64,000 nucleotides of DNA from an uncultured Gammaproteobacteria bacterium (GTDB lineage: Bacteria; Pseudomonadota; Gammaproteobacteria; Steroidobacterales; UBA11654): contig CACJRN010000002.1 in NCBI GenBank assembly GCA_902595845.1, positions 1 to 64,000 on the forward strand. Reading direction: 5' to 3'. The notes beneath the pieces were generated by a model, which was not told the DNA's origin, made no database searches, and saw only the letters and a program-made list of their open reading frames with translations. The translations under genes were made by a program, and so were the position numbers. Numbering within the stretch: the first letter of the stretch is position 1; every line of letters starts with the position of its first letter. Below, one piece after another: positions 1-9,357 of the stretch.

Positions 1-654
1 GTTGTTGAAGCCATCGAAAACAAGGATTATGAATCACTTAAAGATGAATTGGGTGATTTACTTTTTCAAGTCAGTTTCCACTCTCTAATTGCAGAAGAGA
101 AAGGGCTATTCACACTTGATGATGTGATTGATTCCATCAGTGAAAAACTCATCAGAAGACACCCACATGTCTTTTCAGATAAGAAGATCGATAATTCTCT
201 TGAGCAATCAGATGAATGGGAAAGAATCAAAGTCAGTGAGCAAAGAGAAATAAATAAAGATTCAAGTTTGATGGGCAATATTGACAAAAATCAGCCCGCA
301 TTGAATAGATCATTCAAGATAGGAAAGAAAGCAAGAGCAGTAGGGTTTGATTGGCTAGAAATTGATGGTGTATATAAGAAACTCTATGAGGAGTTAGATG
401 AGTTGAAGGAAGCCATTGAATCAACGGATGAAAAAGAAATCAAGAATGAGCTCGGAGACCTTTTTTTTACTCTAGTAAGCCTTGCAAGACATTTAGATGT
501 TAATCCTGAAAATGCACTTAGAGGAGCCAATAGAAAATTCATCGATCGTTTTAAAATTATGGAGCATCTTGCAAAAGGCCGAAACAGAACACTCGATGAA
601 ATGACTTTAGAGGAGCTTGAATCATTATGGAATCAAGCGAAGGAGAATATTTGA
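1..654 (+). CDS. mazG: Nucleoside triphosphate pyrophosphohydrolase MazG (5' end truncated by window edge)
   Basis: Frame is open from base 1 (VVEAIENKDYESLKDELGDLLFQVSFHS); two MazG-type motifs, DELGDLLFQVSFHS and KNELGDLFFTLVSLARHL. Confidence 0.92.
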   Translation, partial: VVEAIENKDYESLKDELGDLLFQVSFHSLIAEEKGLFTLDDVIDSISEKLIRRHPHVFSDKKIDNSLEQSDEWERIKVSEQREINKDSSLMGNIDKNQPALNRSFKIGKKARAVGFDWLEIDGVYKKLYEELDELKEAIESTDEKEIKNELGDLFFTLVSLARHLDVNPENALRGANRKFIDRFKIMEHLAKGRNRTLDEMTLEELESLWNQAKENI

Positions 655-655
655 G

Positions 656-2488
656 ATGAGCAGTGAACAGGTTATCTCTAGATTAAAATCTCAAGCCAAT
701 CGTCTGCCAAATAAACCAGGTGTTTATATCATGAGTAATGATAAGGATAAGGTCATTTATGTTGGCAAGGCCAAGGGTTTAAAGAATAGAGTGAGAAGTT
801 ATTTCACTCCAAAACCTGCTAACGAAAAAGTGGAAGCTATTTTAAAAGAGATTGTTTCAATTGATACCACTGTCACAATCACTGAAAGAGAAGCATTGAT
901 TTTGGAAAACACTCTAATTAAGAAATACAATCCAAAATTCAATGTTTTATTGAAAGATGGCAAGAGCTATCCATATATTGAGGTCAGTTTAAATCATGAT
1001 TATCCAAAATTTGGCTTTCATCGTGGAAAAAAGAAATCCAAACAATCGAGATATTTTGGCCCTTACCCAAATGTTTATGCTGTCCGAAATACTTTAAGTA
1101 ATCTTCAGAAGATTTTTCTTCTAAGAAACTGCACTGATTCATACTATAAAAACCGCTCTAGACCTTGCTTACAATTCCAGATTAAAAGATGCTCAGCACC
1201 GTGTGTTGGAGAGACCAGTCTTGAGGATTATTCATTCAATGTGAATCAAGCACTTGATTATTTAAAAGGAGACGATAAAAGCATCATTGATAATTTCATC
1301 AATGAAATGGAAAAGGCATCGATCGAGCAAAATTATGAAAGAGCTGCTTTCTTTAGAGATCAGATCTCCAATCTTAAAGTGATTCAATCGCAACAATATG
1401 TGGATGGTACAAAAAAAGTCGATGCTGATGTTATTTCATTGGTCGATCAAGAAGGCATGTATTGTCTAGCAGTATTATTTGTCCGCAAGGGGAAAATATT
1501 GGGCAGTCGATCAATCTTTCCATCTAAAACAAAATATGATTCTAACGAGGATATTTTGGCATCTTCATTGATGCAGTTCTATCTAGAGCATGATATTCCA
1601 AGCGAAATCATTATTAATCAAAGCATTAGTGAAAAAAGAATAATCCAACAAGCCTTGATGGAAGCTCAAAATAGGCAGACAAAGATCAAAGATCGAGTCG
1701 TATCTTATCGTGCGAAGTGGTTAAAAATCTCTGTTGCAAATGCAGAGGAATCACTTAAATCAAAGTTGTCATCAAAGTCATCAATATCAAATCAGTTAAG
1801 AGATTTAACAGAGGCGCTTGGATCTAAGCAAAAGCTTAAAAACCTTGTGTGTTTTGATGTCAGTCATAATATGGGCGATAAGTCAGTGGCAGCTTGTGTC
1901 AGATTCAATGAAGATGGTTTTAGTAAAAAAGATTATCGACGTTTTAATATTGAGGGAGTTCAGCCTGGTGATGATTATGCAGCAATTTCCAATGCAATTG
2001 AGAGGTATTATAAAAGAATAAATCAGGAAAAAAGAAATCTTCCAGACCTCTTGATTATCGATGGTGGTAAAGGCCAAATTAATTCTGTAAAAAAAGTGCT
2101 GCAATCACTATCCATTGAAGATCAAATGATCATCGGTATTGCTAAAGGTGACAGGAGAGATCCAAAGAATGATCGAATATTTATTCAAGGATATAAAGAC
2201 CCAATTGATATGACAGGAAGAGATTCTGCAAAATTCCTTGTTCAATCTATAAGGGATGAAGCACATCGTTTTGCAATCACAGGACACAGAGCCAAGAAGA
2301 GGAAACAGTTGCTTCAATCAGACCTTGAGTCTATTGATGGTATCGGACCAAGTAAGAAAAAGAATCTTCTAACTCAGTTTGGAGGAATTCAAGAAGTGAA
2401 AAGGGCATCGGTGGACGATTTAATTTCAGTTGATGGGATCAATAAAAATTTGGCTGAGAAGATTTTCAATCATTTTAATCCAAACTAA
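656..2488 (+). CDS. uvrC: Excinuclease ABC subunit C
   Basis: GIY-YIG start (LPNKPGVYIMSNDKDKVIYVGKAKGLKNRVRSYF), UvrC homology region, C-terminal HhH. Start moved from 617 to ATG 656 just after the mazG stop. Confidence 0.97.
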   Translation: MSSEQVISRLKSQANRLPNKPGVYIMSNDKDKVIYVGKAKGLKNRVRSYFTPKPANEKVEAILKEIVSIDTTVTITEREALILENTLIKKYNPKFNVLLKDGKSYPYIEVSLNHDYPKFGFHRGKKKSKQSRYFGPYPNVYAVRNTLSNLQKIFLLRNCTDSYYKNRSRPCLQFQIKRCSAPCVGETSLEDYSFNVNQALDYLKGDDKSIIDNFINEMEKASIEQNYERAAFFRDQISNLKVIQSQQYVDGTKKVDADVISLVDQEGMYCLAVLFVRKGKILGSRSIFPSKTKYDSNEDILASSLMQFYLEHDIPSEIIINQSISEKRIIQQALMEAQNRQTKIKDRVVSYRAKWLKISVANAEESLKSKLSSKSSISNQLRDLTEALGSKQKLKNLVCFDVSHNMGDKSVAACVRFNEDGFSKKDYRRFNIEGVQPGDDYAAISNAIERYYKRINQEKRNLPDLLIIDGGKGQINSVKKVLQSLSIEDQMIIGIAKGDRRDPKNDRIFIQGYKDPIDMTGRDSAKFLVQSIRDEAHRFAITGHRAKKRKQLLQSDLESIDGIGPSKKKNLLTQFGGIQEVKRASVDDLISVDGINKNLAEKIFNHFNPN

Positions 2489-2522
2489 TGTTCTCAATGG
2501 CATGATCCGATATACTTAGTTC

Positions 2523-3092
2523 ATGTCTTTCAGATCCAATATTGCCAATATTCTGACACTCATAAGGATTGCATGCATCCCGCTTATGGTTTTTGTGTTT
2601 TTCTCAAACATTGAAAATGCGAGACCACTTTCAGCCATTATTTTTATCGCTGCCGCATTGACCGATTGGTTGGATGGCTGGGTTGCACGTGAATTTGATC
2701 AAACTTCAAAATTGGGGGCTTTCTTAGATCCTGTGGCTGATAAATTGATTGTTTGTATTGCACTTTTGATGATTGTGCAATCTGATCCGACGTTGATTAA
2801 TACCCTCGTTTCAATTGTTATAATCGGAAGAGAGATTTCTATTTCTGCACTCAGAGAGTGGATGGCAGAACTTGGAGAAAGACATCAGGTATCAGTCATT
2901 GCTTTTTCAAAATTAAAGACAATATTACAAATGGCTGGTCTTGCATGCATGCTATTTCAAGTCCCATTGATTGGAATCGATGTTTATTTGATTGGTATGA
3001 TTTCATTGATAATAGCAAGTATACTTACCGTTTGGACAATGGTTATTTATATGGCCAAGGCATGGCCATTTCTTCAAGGAGGGATAGACTGA
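2523..3092 (+). CDS. pgsA: CDP-diacylglycerol-glycerol-3-phosphate 3-phosphatidyltransferase
   Basis: CDP-alcohol phosphatidyltransferase motif DWLDGWVAREFDQTSKLGAFLDPVADK. Confidence 0.95.
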   Translation: MSFRSNIANILTLIRIACIPLMVFVFFSNIENARPLSAIIFIAAALTDWLDGWVAREFDQTSKLGAFLDPVADKLIVCIALLMIVQSDPTLINTLVSIVIIGREISISALREWMAELGERHQVSVIAFSKLKTILQMAGLACMLFQVPLIGIDVYLIGMISLIIASILTVWTMVIYMAKAWPFLQGGID

Positions 3093-3093
3093 A

Positions 3094-4833
3094 ATGAATC
3101 GATTGGTTATATCTACACTGGCATTATTAATTTCATTCAATAGTTTTTCATCATCTGATGAAGACATACGCTTTCTTGAAATTGTTGATTCAGAGTGGCA
3201 AAGATCAATCGATGAAAATCCACTATATGCTTCTTACATGGGTGATAAGTCCTCAAACCAAGATTGGCCAGACCTATCTGAGAAGAGCTTAAGAATTAGG
3301 CAAAAAAAGACAAGAGATGTTTTAGAAAAAATAAAAAATATCGATACTGAAAAACTCAGTGAAGAGAATAAGCTGAATCATAGATTATTTCTGTATAACT
3401 ATGAACGGTCTGTCAGAGGACAACAATTTGACTCACATCTCCTTGTATTTGGCCAAAGAGGAGGGATTCAGCTAGAGCATGAGACTGCAGAAAGCTTGGG
3501 CTTTATGTCTAGGCAAGACTATTTAGATTGGATTGCTCGTCTTGAAAAGCTTCCAAATTATATTGAGCAACATATTACTCTTGCAAAACTTGGGATAGAG
3601 AGGAATGTTACTGCCCCCAAGATTTTGATGGAACGAGTTGCGAGACAAATAGAGCTTCAATTGGTTGATGAACCAACTGATAGTCCATTCTTTAATGTTT
3701 TTGAGACAATTCCTGCAAATATTGAAGATCGATCAGAAATTAGAGAAAAAGCAATTGAAGTTATCTCAGAAGACGTAATTCCTGCATATCATAAATTTAG
3801 AGACTTCTTTATAGATGAATATTTGCCTGCATCGAGAACTACAATAGGAGTCTCGGACTTACCAAATGGGAAAGCATGGTATGAGAATCTGGCTCGATAT
3901 CATACATCGACCGAATTAATGCCTGATGAGATACACCAGATTGGACTTTCTGAAGTCAAACGAATCCGGACTGAAATGAATAAAATCATAGAGAGAGTTG
4001 GCTGGGAGGGCACATTTGATGAGTTTTTAAATTTCTTGAGAACAGATCCCCAGTTTTATTTTGAAACAGGGGAAGAGCTTCTCCAAGCTTATTTAGCCAC
4101 CTCTAAGAAGCTGGATCCGAAAATTGTGCCATTATTCAAAGTGTTACCAAGAATGCCATATGGCATTAAACCCATACCAATTGAATCTGCACCAGATACA
4201 ACAACTGCCTACTATATGAGGCCTTCAGCAGATGGGTCTCGAGCAGGCTATTATTATGTGAATCTTTATAAACCAGAAGTTAGACCGAAGTATGAAATAG
4301 AAGTACTTTCTGTTCATGAAGCTGTACCAGGACATCATTTGCAAATCGCACTCGCGATGGAAATAGAGAACATTCCAAATTTTAGGAAATATTCTGGATA
4401 TACAGCTTATGTTGAAGGATGGGGGCTTTATAGTGAGAGCTTGGGTTATGATATGGGACTTTATCAAGATCCATACTCAGAATTTGGAGCATTGACATAT
4501 GATATGTGGAGAGCAGTGAGACTGGTTGTCGATACAGGTATGCATTACAAGGGTTGGAGCAGAGAGCAAGCAATTGAATTTTTTAAAGAAAATGCAGCTA
4601 AAACCGAACAAGATATTATCAATGAAGTCGATCGTTATCTAATCATGCCAGGACAAGCATTGGCTTATAAGATAGGCCAACTGAAAATCATGGAATTAAA
4701 AAAGAAATCAAAAGAATCACTTGGTGAAAAATATGATATTAAAGAATTTCATCATGTGATTTTGGGAGAGGGCGCTTTGCCCTTGGATATCCTTGAAGAA
4801 AAAGTAGATCAGTATATTGAAAATAATTTGTAA
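3094..4833 (+). CDS. DUF885 family secreted peptidase-like protein
   Basis: N-terminal signal-like segment; HEAVPGHHLQIAL motif and YVEGWGLYSESLGYDMG typical of DUF885. Confidence 0.85.
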   Translation: MNRLVISTLALLISFNSFSSSDEDIRFLEIVDSEWQRSIDENPLYASYMGDKSSNQDWPDLSEKSLRIRQKKTRDVLEKIKNIDTEKLSEENKLNHRLFLYNYERSVRGQQFDSHLLVFGQRGGIQLEHETAESLGFMSRQDYLDWIARLEKLPNYIEQHITLAKLGIERNVTAPKILMERVARQIELQLVDEPTDSPFFNVFETIPANIEDRSEIREKAIEVISEDVIPAYHKFRDFFIDEYLPASRTTIGVSDLPNGKAWYENLARYHTSTELMPDEIHQIGLSEVKRIRTEMNKIIERVGWEGTFDEFLNFLRTDPQFYFETGEELLQAYLATSKKLDPKIVPLFKVLPRMPYGIKPIPIESAPDTTTAYYMRPSADGSRAGYYYVNLYKPEVRPKYEIEVLSVHEAVPGHHLQIALAMEIENIPNFRKYSGYTAYVEGWGLYSESLGYDMGLYQDPYSEFGALTYDMWRAVRLVVDTGMHYKGWSREQAIEFFKENAAKTEQDIINEVDRYLIMPGQALAYKIGQLKIMELKKKSKESLGEKYDIKEFHHVILGEGALPLDILEEKVDQYIENNL

Positions 4834-4847
4834 AATAGGACTCTTTT

Positions 4848-5228
4848 ATGGAATCACTGTTTAATGATATAGGTCTCATTATTGATGGAAAAATTCTTCC
4901 AGGTTTTGTTTTTGGTATTGTCCATGTAAGCCTTGTATTGATAGGGTTTTATACTGGATGGAGTATTAACCGTTTACTAAAACTAACATCCAAAGGATAC
5001 ATCTCAGGAATCATTGGTGCTTCATTGGCTCATGTTATTGCTGATCTAGTTGCAGCATTGGTTGATCCTTCTATGAGAGCAAGAACCCTTGGCATCGTCT
5101 TAGGGGGTCTTTTACCTTTATTGTTGATTCCTTTTCTGGAGAAATATATCACCAAGAGCGAGAGACATATCATGGTTGGCGATCATGAAGACATTGAGAA
5201 AGATCTTCGTGACAAACACAATCATTGA
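4848..5228 (+). CDS. Hypothetical membrane protein
   Basis: 126-aa ORF with about three hydrophobic segments, directly after the DUF885 gene. Confidence 0.7.
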   Translation: MESLFNDIGLIIDGKILPGFVFGIVHVSLVLIGFYTGWSINRLLKLTSKGYISGIIGASLAHVIADLVAALVDPSMRARTLGIVLGGLLPLLLIPFLEKYITKSERHIMVGDHEDIEKDLRDKHNH

Positions 5229-5234
5229 TAAAAA

Positions 5235-6164
5235 CTACCTTTCTCTAAAAGCTTCATTTGCAATTTTTGTGACAGGCTGGAGAAGATACTCCATCACAGT
5301 TTTTTCGCCGCTAATGATATCAACCTGAGCAATCATCCCAGGAAGAATCTTCACGGATTTGCCAAGTGAAGTAGATGCAGATTTATCCACTGCGATTTCG
5401 CAAATATACCAAATGCTTCCATCTTCCTTTTGGATTGAGTCAGCACCCACATTGATCACCGTTCCTGTCATAGAACCAAATTTTGCAAAATCAAATGCCG
5501 TAAGTTTTACAATCGCTTCTTGTCCTTTTAAGACATATGCAATGTCTTTAGGGCTCACTTCCACTTCAATTAAGAATTCCTCTTCAATGGGTACGATTTC
5601 AGCCATTGCCTCTCCAGGCTGAACTACGCCACCAGATGTTGTGAAAAGGACTCTATTGACAATTCCATCCATTGGCGCTTTAACAGTAGAGCGTTCTAAT
5701 CGATCTTTTAAAATAGGCTCCATTTCTTCTGCCTTCAAAAGTTGAGCCTCAGCTTCTGAAATTCTTTGTAAAAGCCTTATCAATTCCATCCTAGACTCTA
5801 CACCCTGATCAACCAATGGCAAAAGAATCTCTTTTTCCTCATTAAGGAGGCTTAAATTCTTTTCTGCGGCTATTTTTTCTTTTTCTAGCGCGGAGAGTTC
5901 CGAGACAAACCGAGTTGTATTGAGCTGAATCAAAGCCTCATCTTTTGATACGATATCACCAGACTTCACAAATATATCATCAATGATTCCTCCCTCAAGA
6001 TTTTGTATGATCTGTATTTTTGATGAAGCGATTATTCTTCCTTGACCAGATGTCACTTCTTCCAAGGAAGCAAAAGATGCCCATATTGATATAGAAACCC
6101 AAAAAATAATTATTGTATAAAGAATGATGTCTGCTTTTTTCATTGCTTTTGAATATTCTTTCAT
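5235..6164 (-). CDS. HlyD-family type I secretion membrane fusion protein
   Basis: Single N-terminal TM, GRIIASSKIQIIQNLEGGIIDDIFVKSGDIV, and KAPMDGIVNRV lipoyl-like motif. Confidence 0.9.
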   Translation of the reverse strand: MKEYSKAMKKADIILYTIIIFWVSISIWASFASLEEVTSGQGRIIASSKIQIIQNLEGGIIDDIFVKSGDIVSKDEALIQLNTTRFVSELSALEKEKIAAEKNLSLLNEEKEILLPLVDQGVESRMELIRLLQRISEAEAQLLKAEEMEPILKDRLERSTVKAPMDGIVNRVLFTTSGGVVQPGEAMAEIVPIEEEFLIEVEVSPKDIAYVLKGQEAIVKLTAFDFAKFGSMTGTVINVGADSIQKEDGSIWYICEIAVDKSASTSLGKSVKILPGMIAQVDIISGEKTVMEYLLQPVTKIANEAFRER

Positions 6165-7861
6165 GATTTTTTAGCCTTTAATTGTTCCAAGATTTGATCT
6201 CTTGGACCGTCTAGTGCAACTTTACCATCTGCAATAACGATAATTCTGTCAACCAATTCAAGAAGTGGCAATCGATGGGTAACTACAATCATGGTTTTTT
6301 CTTTAATGAATGGATTAAGATTCTTCACAAATGCCTGCTCTGCATTCAGGTCAAGTGATGCAGTTGGTTCATCCATGATAAGCATTTCTGGATTATTCAC
6401 CAAAGCTCTTGCGATAGAGATAGCTTGTCTTTGACCAGTAGATAATGACAACCCCCTATCTGCGATGACTCCATCAAGTCCACCCGGTATGCGAGATATG
6501 AAGCTGCTGACTCCGCTGCACTCCATGGCATTTTTAATAATTGATTCTTTAATTTTATCTCTACCCATCAAAATATTCTCACGGATACTCCCTGCGAAGA
6601 GATTTGTTTCTTGGAGCACCACGCTAACTTTAGAATGGAAGACAGAAGGGTGTATTTCACTGGTTGCTAAGTTATCAAATGTTATTACGCCTTGAGTAGG
6701 CATCAATAATCCAGAGAAGAGTTTAATCAGCGTTGTTTTACCAGAAGCATTTCTTCCCATAATCGCAACTTTTTCACCCGGTCTTATTGAGGCATTAAAC
6801 TCAATTAAACTAGGGATTGAGCTGCTTGGGTAAGTGAAACCAACTCTGGAACAGCTCAACTCTCCAAGGTGATCTATCTTCAGCCCCAAGGATTCAGATT
6901 CGTCCTCACTGATCTGGTTCATCAGCATATCAAGTTCTGTGTACGCAGTTTTAGTGCTATTTAGTCTTCCGAATAAGCTTGCTATCAATGCCAGAGGAGC
7001 AATTGCTCTTGAGGAAAGTAGAACTGCTGCAACCATTGCGCCCATAGAGACCACACCTTCATCAATCAAAAATGTTCCATAAAATACAATTGAAATGAGG
7101 CAGAGCATTTGAGCAGATGAGGCTGAGTTTGTTGCCAATTGTGATAAGACTTTGGACATTCTTCCAGCCTCTGATCCATCCTCAATAGAATCTTGATAAC
7201 GATTTAAGAATAGCTGAGAAGACCCAGTTGATTTGATTGTTTCAATACCTGTAAGACTCTCAATCATCAGCGCATTCTTATCTTTCCCAACTTCCATTGC
7301 CTTCTCGCTATGTCTTGCAATAAATGGTTGAACGAGAAATCCAATGCCAATTACGAATGGTATTGCAAGCAATGGAATGATTGCCAGTGGTCCAGAAATA
7401 AGATAAATCACAAATACAAATAAGAATATAAATGGAAGATCTACCACCAATGCAAGTGTTGCTGAGGTGAAAAATTCTCTCACATGATCAAATCCTTTGA
7501 TGATGCTGGCAAGTCCACCTACAGATCCAGAGACCTGATCCAGAGGCGCTTTAAGTATTTTCGCATAGATGTCATAACCCACTTTCAAATCAATTTGTTG
7601 TGCAGCCAAGTCCATAAACCAAGCTCTCATATTTTTTAAAATGAAGTCAAAAATCAAAACAATGAACATTCCAACTGTTAATGCATAAAGAGAGGGGAAT
7701 GCTGCATTGGGTATTACTCGATCATAAACAACCATAATAAAAATTGAGCTTGCAACCGACAGTAGGTTGATCATCGTTGCCGCCAGCCCAATCCTAAAAA
7801 AGATAGACTTAAAATTTAGTACCGAGCCCCAGAACCAATGCTTATTATTCTTATATGACAT
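6161..7861 (-). CDS. Type I secretion ABC transporter/permease (PrtD-like size, no N-terminal C39-like domain)
   Basis: TM domain followed by Walker A GRNASGKTTL, signature LSTGQRQAISIARAL, Walker B MLIMDEPTASLD; 566 aa starting directly at the TM region. Confidence 0.92.
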   Translation of the reverse strand: MSYKNNKHWFWGSVLNFKSIFFRIGLAATMINLLSVASSIFIMVVYDRVIPNAAFPSLYALTVGMFIVLIFDFILKNMRAWFMDLAAQQIDLKVGYDIYAKILKAPLDQVSGSVGGLASIIKGFDHVREFFTSATLALVVDLPFIFLFVFVIYLISGPLAIIPLLAIPFVIGIGFLVQPFIARHSEKAMEVGKDKNALMIESLTGIETIKSTGSSQLFLNRYQDSIEDGSEAGRMSKVLSQLATNSASSAQMLCLISIVFYGTFLIDEGVVSMGAMVAAVLLSSRAIAPLALIASLFGRLNSTKTAYTELDMLMNQISEDESESLGLKIDHLGELSCSRVGFTYPSSSIPSLIEFNASIRPGEKVAIMGRNASGKTTLIKLFSGLLMPTQGVITFDNLATSEIHPSVFHSKVSVVLQETNLFAGSIRENILMGRDKIKESIIKNAMECSGVSSFISRIPGGLDGVIADRGLSLSTGQRQAISIARALVNNPEMLIMDEPTASLDLNAEQAFVKNLNPFIKEKTMIVVTHRLPLLELVDRIIVIADGKVALDGPRDQILEQLKAKKS

Positions 7862-7899
7862 TACTAAAGTGTATCGATTAGGAAAATAATTAGAAGAGA

Positions 7900-9291
7900 T
7901 TAGTTGCCGGAGGTCTCAACGTAACTCTTTAGTTGGCCTAAAATTGCTTTTTGAGTAAACCCAGATAAAATCACCGACCTTTGATTAAAAACCATATTTT
8001 CAGCTGATTCCAAAAGATCTCTTTCTGCTTGAAGTAACTCTAACAATGAAACATTGGAGGTTTGAAATTGCATATTTAGATTCTCTCTGCTTTTCCCATT
8101 GGCATCGAAAGCATTTTCATATGCTTCAATTCTGTTTTCTGCATTTGTTAATTCCGAATGCAATGATTCAATGTTCGATGTAATATTTTTAGCAAGTGTA
8201 GATCGGTCATATGACAGTTGATCCAACTGTTGTTTTGCGATCCTTAGTTGTGCATTTTTTCTCCCACCTGTGTAAAGTTCACTTTCAAATTGAATCCCAA
8301 GATAGATGTCGTGTTCCTCCAATTTCTTAGTCATGTAATACTCTGGGTTATAAAGATCCCCCTGCAAGGTCAGATTCAGTCTTGGCCAGAAATTTGAACG
8401 TTGTTTAGAGACATTTTCTTCAGCGGCATTGATTCTCAAGTCAATTTCTTTGATATTTAGGTTTGTATTGATTGCCATCTCAGTAACTTGCATTTGATCC
8501 ATTATTAAGTCTGATTGATTAATACCGATCATTTGTCTACAAGCCCTTATATTAGGCATGAGTTGCATAAATTCTGCTTTTGCTGAATCGTAATTTAGGT
8601 TGATTCTAAGTAATTTAGCTTCTGCTTCTGCAAGTCGTGCTTCAGCCCTTGTTAGCTCTCTTGTCGGTGCTCTCCCGCTTTCTACTCTGATTCGAATCTT
8701 TTCAGTGATTTCTGCATGCCTATTTACTGAATCTCCAACCAATCTCTTTAAAATGTCATAGGATGCAGTATCCAAACATGAGGTGATCATTTTTAATAGC
8801 AAGCTATTGATCTTCTGTTCCTGAACCACTTCTTCTGCCAACAAATTATTTTGAGCCTCATTGATTTGATATTTGGTTGAGAAGAAATCAAATAAGAGTT
8901 GTTCGATTAGTATTCCTGTAGAAGTTCGATCTTTGATTGGCGAACTTTCAAAAAAACTAAATGTGTCATCATAACTGCTTTGCATTCGGTTTGTTGTTGC
9001 ACCAAATAAAGAGACTTGGGGTCTTCTCGGTGCTTTTGCAATATTCAGTACTTCTCTGCTTTGTGCAAGATTCGCTTCTGAGGAGAGGAATACAGGATGC
9101 TCAATGACTGAGATCTGAAGTGATTTAAAAAAATCTTCTGATGATGACTGATTCATCAACATTTCTGGCTTAGATGATTGAAAGTCAGTATCGTCTTGAC
9201 CATTAATGTTTATAGGTAAGATGAATAAGACCAGTATAAAAATCCAAGCCAAAATATAACTTCTATAATCTTCAAAGAAAATACTCATCAA
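7900..9291 (-). CDS. TolC-family outer membrane efflux protein
   Basis: Periplasmic coiled-coil repeats and C-terminal LLELLQAERDLLESAENM; located with HlyD and ABC genes. Confidence 0.85.
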   Translation of the reverse strand: MMSIFFEDYRSYILAWIFILVLFILPININGQDDTDFQSSKPEMLMNQSSSEDFFKSLQISVIEHPVFLSSEANLAQSREVLNIAKAPRRPQVSLFGATTNRMQSSYDDTFSFFESSPIKDRTSTGILIEQLLFDFFSTKYQINEAQNNLLAEEVVQEQKINSLLLKMITSCLDTASYDILKRLVGDSVNRHAEITEKIRIRVESGRAPTRELTRAEARLAEAEAKLLRINLNYDSAKAEFMQLMPNIRACRQMIGINQSDLIMDQMQVTEMAINTNLNIKEIDLRINAAEENVSKQRSNFWPRLNLTLQGDLYNPEYYMTKKLEEHDIYLGIQFESELYTGGRKNAQLRIAKQQLDQLSYDRSTLAKNITSNIESLHSELTNAENRIEAYENAFDANGKSRENLNMQFQTSNVSLLELLQAERDLLESAENMVFNQRSVILSGFTQKAILGQLKSYVETSGN

Positions 9292-9302
9292 TGCATTCTA
9301 AT

Positions 9303-9333
9303 ACAAAAAAAGAAAAGTGCTATTAACACTCTT
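9303..9333 (-). terminator. Terminator-like hairpin between the giant substrate gene and the T1SS genes
   Basis: Minus strand: short stem (AAGAGTG/CACTTTT with one G-U) followed by TTTCTTTTTTTGT. Confidence 0.5.
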
Positions 9334-9357
9334 TTGGCTTATTAATTAAACAAATGA

